Shown: one piece after another, positions 25,001-31,353 of the stretch
Layout: each line of letters begins with the position of its first letter
Numbering within the stretch: position 1 is the first letter of the stretch
Assembly: GCA_910578505.1 (NCBI GenBank)
Contig: CAJTPV010000025.1
Span: 1 to 47,258 of the forward strand
Source of the DNA: an uncultured Oscillospiraceae bacterium
Lineage (GTDB): Bacteria > Bacillota > Clostridia > Oscillospirales > Oscillospiraceae
Direction: 5' to 3'
DNA: 47,258 nt
Made by a program: the position numbers and the translations under genes
Notes under the pieces: model-generated
What the model was told of the DNA's origin: nothing
What the model saw: the letters and a program-made list of their open reading frames with translations, nothing else
Databases searched by the model: none

Positions 25001-25192
25001 TTAAACAGTTGCCTCATTCTGCTCCGGCAGCTGAATCGGGCCGTTTTTATTTTCATAGTCCTCAATATACCGCTGCACAATATACTCAATGAAATTATTC
25101 AATGACCGCTGCTCTCTCGTTGACAGGATACGGGCTTTTTCGTAGGTGGCTTCATGCAGACGCAGACCGGTCTGGATCTTATTGGTTGCCAT
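25001..25192 (-). CDS. Ribbon-helix-helix DNA-binding protein
   Basis: A 63-residue protein with an Arc/MetJ-type pattern: a basic beta-strand (NKIQTGLRLHEATYEKA), then two helices (STREQRSLNNFIEYIVQRYIEDYE). Such proteins bind DNA as dimers and are usually antitoxins or autorepressors. It lies just upstream of the PIN pair on the same strand and may be co-transcribed with it, or it may regulate the inverted repeats at 25207-25269. No toxin gene lies directly beside it, so it may be an orphan regulator. Confidence 0.72.
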   Translation of the reverse strand: MATNKIQTGLRLHEATYEKARILSTREQRSLNNFIEYIVQRYIEDYENKNGPIQLPEQNEATV

Positions 25193-25206
25193 GCGTTATC
25201 ACCCCT

Positions 25207-25269
25207 TTAGCACTATGTTAGCAAAATTCCTATTGACAGTCTACTCACAAGATGCTACCATAGTGCTAA
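25207..25269. promoter_or_regulatory. Inverted-repeat operator overlapping a divergent promoter
   Basis: TTAGCACTATG (25207-25217) and CATAGTGCTAA (25259-25269) are perfect inverted copies flanking a plus-strand promoter (TTGACA 25233-25238, 17-base spacer, TACCAT 25256-25261). The right copy overlaps the -10 box, an arrangement typical of repression. The RHH protein encoded at 25001-25192 is the obvious candidate to bind. Confidence 0.6.
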
Positions 25270-25385
25270 CAAATAAAAGGGGGAAACATGCGGTGTAAAC
25301 GGTAATTTCAGCAAGCTGCCTCTGGGGAGAAAAAACGGGAAATCCGGGCAAACTAGCCGGATGGAACCTTTGCCGCAAAAAGTGC

Positions 25386-25414
25386 TTGACAAATCTATCT
25401 GGAGGCGATATATT
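25386..25414 (+). promoter_or_regulatory. Promoter of the M13 peptidase gene
   Basis: TTGACA (25386-25391), a 17-base spacer, and TATATT (25409-25414), 60 bases upstream of the start codon. It lies downstream of the 25233-25261 promoter, so the gene may have two promoters. Confidence 0.8.
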
Positions 25415-25474
25415 AAATCACGTAAGGTTGTAAAAATAAGGAAAATCAAACCATTCAGAAAGGAAAAAACGACT

Positions 25475-27829
25475 ATGAAACATGCGAGACGTCTGCTGGC
25501 GGGACTGCTGACCGCCGTCATGCTCCTGGCGCTCCTGCCCACCGCCTTCGCGGCGGAGGACGATCCCCTGACCCGGGGCCAGGCCCGTGACATCCTCCTG
25601 GCCGCCGCGGACGACTACAACCCCGGCGTAAAGGCCGAGGACGTGCTCCAGGGCGATAAGGACGGCAATCTCTACCTGGACCGCCCCGTGACCCGTGTGG
25701 AGCTGCTGGTGATGCTCTCCAACGCCTTCGGCCAGCTGCCGGAGCCGGTGGGGGACAGTGCGCGCATTGCCTTCCCCGCCGCCCAGTTTACCGACGTGCC
25801 CAACTGGGCCGGGAAGACCCTGGAGAACGTGTTCCAGGCCGGCATTGTTTCCGGTACCAGTGAGACGACTTTCTCCCCCAAGGGCACTGTCACAGAGGAG
25901 GAGCTGGACGTGCTCATCCGCCGGGTGTACGCCCTGGAGGGCAGCAATGAGAAGGACGACTTCTATGCCGCCGTCAACAAGGAGTGGCTGGAGACCGCCG
26001 AGTTCCCGCCGGGATACCCTTACACCGGCACGCTCTATCAGCTGAGCTACGAGGTGACGGAGCAGGTCTCCGGCCTCATCCGGGAGATCGCCGCCGGGAA
26101 GCCCAAGGCCGGGACGCCCCAGGCCAAGATCAAGGACCTCTATGAGACCATCCTGAACTGGGACGCCCGCAACAAAGCCGGCATCGAGCCCCTCAAGCCC
26201 TATCTGGAGGCCATCGACAAGGCGGAGACCCTGCCGGAGCTGATGCAGGTCCACCACCGCCTGTCCAAAGAGCTGAACGCCTCTACCCTGGTGGGCTTCG
26301 GCACCACCGTGGATGTCCGGGACAGCAACCGCTATATCCTGGCCTTTGCCTATCCCTCCCCCACGCTGACCAAGGAGGACTACGCCGGGAACAGCCCGAA
26401 TGTGGCCGCCTTTGAGAAGTATATCGCCACGCTGTACACCCTGGGCGGCGAGAGCAAAGAGGACGCCGCCAACCAGGCCAGCGCCATTATCGACATGGAG
26501 AAGACACTGGCCGCCGCTATGCTGGATACCGAGGAGTACGGCGACGTGTCCAAGACCAACAACATCTATACCATGGACCAGCTGAAAAAGCTGATGCCCG
26601 AAATGGAGCTGGACACGGTACTGAAAAACTCCGGCTTCCCTGCGGGGAAAGAAATTGTGGTCACGGACGAGGGGCTGATGAAGGCCGCTGCCGCCTACCT
26701 GACGGAGGAACACCTGGACCTGCTGAAGTCGTCTATGAAGATCGGCCTGCTCAACGGCTTTGGCAGCGTGCTCAGCCATGATTTCACCGATGCGGACAAC
26801 GAGTTCCAGTCCGCCCGCTACGGCGCGGACGTCAGCCTCCCGGACGAGGATATGGCCGCCCAGCAGGTGCAGGCGTATCTGGCCGACTATCTGAGCGAGG
26901 CCTATGTGGAGCGGTATTTCTCCGCCGAGGCCAAAAAGGACGTGGAGGATATGATCGGCGATTTCCTGAAAATCTACAAGGAGCGTATCCAGAAGCTGGA
27001 TTGGATGAGCGCCGCCACCAAGAAAAAGGCCCTGGAGAAGCTGGATACCATGGCGGTGAACGTGGGGTATCCCGACGACTGGGACACCTATCTGGACAAG
27101 GCGGAGATCAAGGGCGTCAAGGACGGCGGCACCTATTTCAGCAATATCATGTCCATCCTCAATGCCGCCAAGCAGAAGGCCATTGACGACTTTAAAAAGC
27201 CGGTAGACAAGACCGAGTGGATGATGCCCACCTACACGGTGAACGCCTATTACAGCCCCACCGCCAACAGCATCAACTTCCCCGCCGGCATCCTCCAGGC
27301 TCCGCTGTACGACGTGGAGGCGGACGCCACGGAGAACCTGGGCGGCATCGGCTACGTCATCGCCCACGAGATGACCCACGCCTTTGACAACAACGGCGCG
27401 AAGTACGACAGCAAGGGCAACGCCGCCGACTGGTGGACCAAAGAGGACTATGCGGCCTTTGAAAATCTGTGTGCGGAGGCGGTAGCGTTCTATGACGGCA
27501 TCGAGGCCATTCCCGGCGTGACCTGCAACGGCACGCTGACCCTCTCGGAAAATATCGCCGACCTGGGGGCCATTGCCTGCGTCACCCAGGCGGAGAGCCA
27601 GGAGAAGGAGCCGGACTACCAGACCCTCTACGAGAGCGCGTCCCGGGCCTGGGCCTTTACCGGCACCCGTGAGATGCAGACCTATCTGGCCCAGGCGGAC
27701 GTCCACGCCCCCGGCAAGCTGCGGGGCAACCGGGTCCTCCAGAGCCGGGACGAGTTCTTTGAGGCGTTCGACATCCAGCCCGGAGACGGGATGTGGCTGC
27801 CTGAGGAGAGCCGGGTGGCTATCTGGTAA
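25475..27829 (+). CDS. Secreted SLH-domain M13-family metallopeptidase
   Basis: A 784-residue exported zinc peptidase. Residues 1-27 form a Sec signal peptide (basic MKHARR, hydrophobic core, cleavage near AFA-AE). Residues about 30-160 look like S-layer-homology repeats that hold the protein on the cell wall (PVTRVELLVMLSNAFG, FTDVPNWA, GTVTEEELDVLIRRVYAL). The rest is a neprilysin/PepO-like M13 domain with VNAYYSPTANSINFPAGIL, the zinc motif HEMTH (631-635) and ENIADLGA (Glu692). Start at ATG 25475 behind GAAAGGA; the longer frame to 25361 lacks a signal. M13 enzymes cut peptides of limited length; the substrate here is unknown. Confidence 0.93.
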   Translation: MKHARRLLAGLLTAVMLLALLPTAFAAEDDPLTRGQARDILLAAADDYNPGVKAEDVLQGDKDGNLYLDRPVTRVELLVMLSNAFGQLPEPVGDSARIAFPAAQFTDVPNWAGKTLENVFQAGIVSGTSETTFSPKGTVTEEELDVLIRRVYALEGSNEKDDFYAAVNKEWLETAEFPPGYPYTGTLYQLSYEVTEQVSGLIREIAAGKPKAGTPQAKIKDLYETILNWDARNKAGIEPLKPYLEAIDKAETLPELMQVHHRLSKELNASTLVGFGTTVDVRDSNRYILAFAYPSPTLTKEDYAGNSPNVAAFEKYIATLYTLGGESKEDAANQASAIIDMEKTLAAAMLDTEEYGDVSKTNNIYTMDQLKKLMPEMELDTVLKNSGFPAGKEIVVTDEGLMKAAAAYLTEEHLDLLKSSMKIGLLNGFGSVLSHDFTDADNEFQSARYGADVSLPDEDMAAQQVQAYLADYLSEAYVERYFSAEAKKDVEDMIGDFLKIYKERIQKLDWMSAATKKKALEKLDTMAVNVGYPDDWDTYLDKAEIKGVKDGGTYFSNIMSILNAAKQKAIDDFKKPVDKTEWMMPTYTVNAYYSPTANSINFPAGILQAPLYDVEADATENLGGIGYVIAHEMTHAFDNNGAKYDSKGNAADWWTKEDYAAFENLCAEAVAFYDGIEAIPGVTCNGTLTLSENIADLGAIACVTQAESQEKEPDYQTLYESASRAWAFTGTREMQTYLAQADVHAPGKLRGNRVLQSRDEFFEAFDIQPGDGMWLPEESRVAIW

Positions 27830-28050
27830 AAGAGCATATCGATCTGTGAGGGATGGCGCAGTGCAGGCCCTATCAAGCCCGCTCAGTCAGCCTGCGGCTG
27901 ACAGGGACGGTATCAACCAGCAGCGAAGGCGTGATATTTTGCCGCTGCCGCAAGAGAAGCGTTGATAGAGATCCTGTCCCCATCCACGACCCGCCACGAC
28001 AGGTTCACCAAGTTCAACCTCCGACTTGTCCCAGGTATTTCCTGAATAAG

Positions 28051-28088
28051 CGGCAAAGGGGCCAGGCATACACCTGGTCCCTTTGCCG
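28051..28088 (+). terminator. Probable terminator downstream of the M13 peptidase gene
   Basis: CGGCAAAGGG(G)CCAGG pairs with CCTGG(T)CCCTTTGCCG around a short loop, followed by TTTCC. The stem is strong but the U-run is weak. The stretch 27830-28050 shows no gene. Confidence 0.55.
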
Positions 28089-28179
28089 TTTCCATTGGAA
28101 CAAGAGAACCCCCGGCGTTGGTGGGGGGCGAAAAAGCTGCTGTACTCGCGGGCGAAAAAATGTGCCGGAATGCGGAGAC

Positions 28180-28297
28180 CCCTCAGTCACGCTTCGCGTG
28201 CCAGCTCCCCTTTCAGGGGAGCCTTTTCCCCCTGCTCCTTTGGAAAGCCTCCCCTGAAAGGGGAGGGGGACCGCTTGCGGTGGAGGGGTCCCTCCTA
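28180..28297. repeat. GC-rich palindromic dispersed repeat
   Basis: Several inverted repeats are nested here. CTCCCCTTTCAGGGGAG stands near 28205-28222, a second version CTCCCCTGAAAGGGGAG at about 28248-28264, and ACCGCTTGCGGT at about 28270-28281. The two halves resemble inverted copies of one unit. I recall similar elements as multicopy repeats in gut Clostridia. It lies just past the stop of the minus-strand MgtE-like gene and could help end its transcript. Confidence 0.6.
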
Positions 28298-28909
28298 CAG
28301 CCCCAACAGCAGCGCCGCAATACGGAAATAGGTCAGCAGGGACACGGCGTCCACCAGGGTGGTAATAAAGGGGCTGGCCATGACCGCCGGGTCAAAGCCC
28401 AGCTTTTTAGCCAGCATGGGCAGCGTGCAGCCGATGAGCTTGGCCGCAATGGCCGTGACGCCCAGGGTCAGGCTGACCACCGCCGCCACTGCGGCGGACA
28501 GACGGCTGAGCAGCAGCAGGCGGAGAAAGTTCACTGCCGCCAGAGCTGCCGCGCACAGTACGCCCACCCGCAGCTCCTTCCAGACCACCCGCGGCCAGTC
28601 GCTAAAGCCGATCTGCCCCAGGCTCAGTCCCCGGATCACTGTCACCGAGGACTGACTGCCGCAGTTGCCGCCGGTGTCCATCAGCATGGGGATAAAGGCG
28701 GTCAGCGCCACCTGGGTCGCCAGCGCGTCCTCAAAGTGGGCGATGATGCCGCCGGTGAAGGCGGCGGACAGCATCAGCAGCAGCAGCCACGGGATCCGGC
28801 TGAGAAAAACCCGCCAGACCGGCGTCTCCAGATAGGGCCTCTCGGAGGGGGTGATGGCGGCCGCGGTATCCTCCGATGCGATGTTGTACAGATTTGTATT
28901 CCTGATCAT
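28295..28909 (-). CDS. MgtE-like divalent-cation transporter, membrane domain only
   Basis: A 204-residue protein matching the transmembrane domain of MgtE Mg2+ channels. It has about five hydrophobic segments, the conserved MDTGGNCGSQSS stretch and the C-terminal SPFITTLVDAVSLLTYF stretch. The cytoplasmic N domain and CBS domains that sense Mg2+ in full-length MgtE (about 450 residues) are absent. Start ATG 28909 is set by AAGGAGG seven bases upstream; the frame is open further up, but that is leader RNA. An M-box riboswitch and terminator lie upstream, so Mg2+ sensing may act at RNA level. A similar half-size gene could lie elsewhere to complete the channel. Confidence 0.85.
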   Translation of the reverse strand: MIRNTNLYNIASEDTAAAITPSERPYLETPVWRVFLSRIPWLLLLMLSAAFTGGIIAHFEDALATQVALTAFIPMLMDTGGNCGSQSSVTVIRGLSLGQIGFSDWPRVVWKELRVGVLCAAALAAVNFLRLLLLSRLSAAVAAVVSLTLGVTAIAAKLIGCTLPMLAKKLGFDPAVMASPFITTLVDAVSLLTYFRIAALLLGL

Positions 28910-29087
28910 TTTCAAACCTCCTTGCTTCATCCGGAGCAGATGCTCCAAGGTTGACAGGGAGGCCGGACAAAACGCGCCTAACCGGGACAGACGTCCTGGC
29001 TGTCCTGGTCTATGGGCAATAGATCGTCTGGCCTTCGACTGCCGGCGTCCATCCCGTTCACCTCGCTTTCCCTTGATGTCCCGCATG

Positions 29088-29116
29088 AAAAAAGCGCGCC
29101 CAAACAGCGGGCGCGC
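29088..29116 (-). terminator. Riboswitch-controlled terminator
   Basis: On the minus strand GCGCGCCC (29109-29116) pairs with GGGCGCGC (29094-29101) around GCTGTTT, followed by six U residues (29088-29093). It lies directly downstream of the M-box aptamer and about 180 bases before the start codon, the layout of a transcription-attenuating riboswitch. Confidence 0.88.
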
Positions 29117-29136
29117 GAACAGTACGCAGCAATTTC

Positions 29137-29295
29137 CGCCGTTCAAGCTTTAGCTCCGCCGGGCGGTGAAATCGCGTTAGATCATGCCTTGAAGATCGAC
29201 AAGACCTGTTCAACCATCGCAAGATGTCTCCATCTTTTTGCGGCAGCGACCCATATCCCCGCGGTAGCCTTACCTACCGGACGCTTATGCAAGCT
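29137..29295 (-). ncRNA. M-box (ykoK) magnesium riboswitch
   Basis: The minus-strand RNA contains the hallmark blocks of the M-box in the right order: GGTAGGTAAGGCTACC (near 29265-29280), GGGGATATGGGTCGCTGCCGC, and near the 3' side GAGCTAAAGCTTGAACG (near 29141-29157), closely matching the consensus GUUAGGUGAGGCUCC, GAUACGCUGCUGCC and GUGCUAAAGCUCUACG. M-box RNAs bind Mg2+ and fold so that a downstream terminator forms when Mg2+ is plentiful. The controlled gene is an MgtE-like transporter, which agrees. Exact aptamer ends are estimated. Confidence 0.9.
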
Positions 29296-29301
29296 GCTGA
29301 T

Positions 29302-29330
29302 AGTATAGTGGAAAAGAGCGGCGGTGTCAA
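29302..29330 (-). promoter_or_regulatory. Promoter of the M-box/MgtE-like transcript
   Basis: Read on the minus strand: TTGACA (29325-29330), a 17-base spacer and TATACT (29302-29307). Transcription should start near 29295, immediately before the aptamer. Confidence 0.88.
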
Positions 29331-29425
29331 CCCTGCGGAAAAATTTTTCCCCCATGTGTGCTGATTACCGCCTCTGCATCGTCTAACATATGAGGCCTCA
29401 CAAAAACAGGAAAGGAGGCGCCCGC

Positions 29426-29935
29426 ATGGCAGACGTACTGGCTCTGTTCGACCAATATCACGACATGGTCTACCGCCTGGCCCTGAGCTGCACAAGATCC
29501 CGGCAGGACGCGGAGGACGTGGTGCAGACAGTGTTCCTGAAGCTCCTGGACGGCAAGAGCCCGCCGCCCCAGCCGGGGAAGGAGCGGGCCTGGCTGGCGC
29601 AGGTGACGGTGAACACCTGCCGCGACCTGCTGCGCGCGTTCTGGCGGCGGCGGACGGAGCCGCTGGATGAGTCGATCCCCTTTGACGAGCCGGAGGAAAG
29701 CGCGCTGTTTTCCGCCGTGATGGCTCTGCCGCCCAGGTACCGGGCGGCGGTGCATCTGCACTACTACGAGGGGTACACGCTGGAGGAGATCGCTGGATTT
29801 CTGCACATCAGCCCGTCGGCGGTGTCCATGCGCCTGCACCGGGCGCGGAAATTGCTGCGGAGCAGCCTGGAGGATGACTATGGATCAGAAAATTTACCAA
29901 AAAATGTTTCATCAACTCCGTATGCCGGACGATAG
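29426..29935 (+). CDS. ECF-type (sigma-70 family) RNA polymerase sigma factor
   Basis: A 169-residue sigma factor with region 2 (FDQYHDMVYRLALSCTRSRQDAEDVVQTVFLKLL) and region 4 (LPPRYRAAVHLHYYEGYTLEEIAGFLHISPSAVSMRLHRARK) and no region 1 or 3, the group IV (ECF) plan. The start at ATG 29426 is set by AAAGGAGG at 29411-29418. The frame is open for 12 more codons upstream. The 3' end overlaps the next gene, which looks like its membrane anti-sigma. Target promoters are unknown. A CGTC element at 29380 could be part of an autoregulated promoter, but no matching -35 is clear. Confidence 0.92.
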   Translation: MADVLALFDQYHDMVYRLALSCTRSRQDAEDVVQTVFLKLLDGKSPPPQPGKERAWLAQVTVNTCRDLLRAFWRRRTEPLDESIPFDEPEESALFSAVMALPPRYRAAVHLHYYEGYTLEEIAGFLHISPSAVSMRLHRARKLLRSSLEDDYGSENLPKNVSSTPYAGR

Positions 29936-30602
29936 GGCCGATAAGGTCCGGGAACAGCTGGCCGCCCGCTGCGCGCAAAAAGAATGGGAGGTTTCTATGG
30001 ACAACAACAGAAAAAATCGCCGCCCGATAGCGGCTGTGATCGCGGTGTGCGCCGTCGCGGTGCTGACGGTAACGGCCTTCGCCTCCGGCGGGGGCGTGCT
30101 GGAGCGGGTGTTCCGGATGATGACCGGCTCTACCGTCACCCAGGGCATCGACGGGGACGGCGTGTACTACGCTGAAAACAGCGTGGAGGAGCCGGTCAGC
30201 CCGGTGGAGCTGCGCGCCGGTGGGCGGCTGTATCTGACCGTCAACGGCGAGGACCGGGATATCACGGACCTGTGCTCCTATGAGACGCCCTATGTCTACG
30301 AGTGCACCGGCGAGGACGGCCTGCGCCACACGTTCATCATCGGCGGGGAGCCGGACAGCATCGGCTGGGTGGAGTACGCCAGTGCCGACATCGACGGTAC
30401 CGCCCTCAGCAGCACCGCCCTCTCCATCCCGGAGGACGCGGACCTGCACACCCTGCCCTGGCTGCAGAAAGGGCTGGAGCAAGTGACCGGCGGCAGGACC
30501 GTCATCTGGGAAGTGGCAGAGACGGAGCCGTCGATGGAGGCAAACGGTCCGGGCGTATACACCAGCGGGAGTGAGGTTACCCTGACGGAGAATCCGGGAT
30601 AA
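29880..30602 (+). CDS. Membrane-anchored protein, probable anti-sigma factor
   Basis: A 240-residue protein: a cytoplasmic N-terminal helix-rich part of about 50 residues (MDQKIYQKMFHQLRMPDD, REQLAARCAQKEWEV), one membrane helix (about residues 49-68, IAAVIAVCAVAVLTVTAFA), then an extracytoplasmic domain with many acidic residues. That topology and the 56-base overlap with the sigma-factor gene fit an anti-sigma factor, although no zinc-binding HxxxCxxC motif is visible. The ATG at 29880 has a properly spaced GGAGG; the one at 29874 is too close to it. The outer domain may be a sensor of unknown signal. Confidence 0.72.
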   Translation: MDQKIYQKMFHQLRMPDDRADKVREQLAARCAQKEWEVSMDNNRKNRRPIAAVIAVCAVAVLTVTAFASGGGVLERVFRMMTGSTVTQGIDGDGVYYAENSVEEPVSPVELRAGGRLYLTVNGEDRDITDLCSYETPYVYECTGEDGLRHTFIIGGEPDSIGWVEYASADIDGTALSSTALSIPEDADLHTLPWLQKGLEQVTGGRTVIWEVAETEPSMEANGPGVYTSGSEVTLTENPG

Positions 30603-30615
30603 CCGCAAAACAAGC

Positions 30616-30652
30616 GGCAGAGGCAGCTTTTTCGGCTGCCTCTGCCCTTTTT
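30616..30652 (+). terminator. Intrinsic terminator of the sigma/anti-sigma operon
   Basis: GGCAGAGGCAGC (30616-30627) pairs perfectly with GCTGCCTCTGCC (30635-30646) and is followed by CTTTTT. Confidence 0.92.
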
Positions 30653-30777
30653 GGCGGCCTTCAGCGCTCCAGCACAGCCGCCGCCCTATTTCTTCTTTTG
30701 CCTGGCTATATTCATAGTCGCAAAAACAGCGGAAAGGTTTCACCAGGCCGGGAGTTTTTTCTCCCAACAGGCCGTGG

Positions 30778-31353
30778 TCACGGGGGATCATCTGCAGCGT
30801 TGACGCACCGCCGCAGACCGAACAGGGCGAACATCACCATAAGCGACACAACACAGGCGATCAGGCCCAGAGAGAGTATGAGCCAGCTTTTGACATCCGC
30901 CGCAGGCAGCGGGAGGTAAGAAACAATCGTTATCAGCGTTGTCAGCACGAGATAGAGCGTCCGGCGCTGGCGGAGCCTGCAATCCAGTCCGCTGTCCGGC
31001 TGCTGCAGCTTCTCCGCCAGCGCCGCCATGTCGGTGAGGAACTGGAAATGAAAATACAGCCCCGCCGCGGTAATCAGCAAATCCAGGAACAGGAGTTTTC
31101 CGGTCAGGTGCGTACCGAACCAGGACAGCAGCCAATCCGCCAGATTCCAGACCGCCAGTAGCCGCCCCAGCGGACACAGCAGCGTCAAATCCCGCTGCTC
31201 CTCCGCCAGATATCCCAGCGCGGAGCAAAGCATAAAGAAGCCCGCGAAGCGGGGCAGGATGCTGACAGTCCCCAGATTGATGTCAAAATTCAGCAGAAAA
31301 TACCCCCACGCGGCTTTGGACAGGCCGCTGTACAGCTTTTCCCGGTTATCCAT
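30778..31353 (-). CDS. Uncharacterised multi-pass membrane protein
   Basis: A 191-residue integral membrane protein with about five hydrophobic segments (for example ILPRFAGFFMLCSALGYLA, LVLTTLITIVSYLPL, LILSLGLIACVVSLMVMFALF). I do not recognise a family. Its start overlaps the end of the BlaR1-like gene by eight bases, so it is the third gene of that operon. It may be a target, or a partner of the sensor peptidase; neither can be decided from sequence. Confidence 0.75.
   Translation of the reverse strand: MDNREKLYSGLSKAAWGYFLLNFDINLGTVSILPRFAGFFMLCSALGYLAEEQRDLTLLCPLGRLLAVWNLADWLLSWFGTHLTGKLLFLDLLITAAGLYFHFQFLTDMAALAEKLQQPDSGLDCRLRQRRTLYLVLTTLITIVSYLPLPAADVKSWLILSLGLIACVVSLMVMFALFGLRRCVNAADDPP

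Noticed and set aside
28118..28954. Plus-strand 278-codon frame opposite the MgtE-like gene
   Set aside because: Gln/His-rich shadow frame covering a repeat element and the antisense of a recognised membrane protein.
28910..29146. N-terminal extension of the MgtE-like protein
   Set aside because: The frame is open, but it covers the riboswitch terminator and leader. AAGGAGG is placed for ATG 28909, and the extension has no transporter likeness.
29340..29390. Autoregulated ECF promoter before the sigma-factor gene
   Set aside because: A CGTC box is present at 29380-29383, but no GAAC/TGAAAC-type -35 element lies 16-17 bases upstream.
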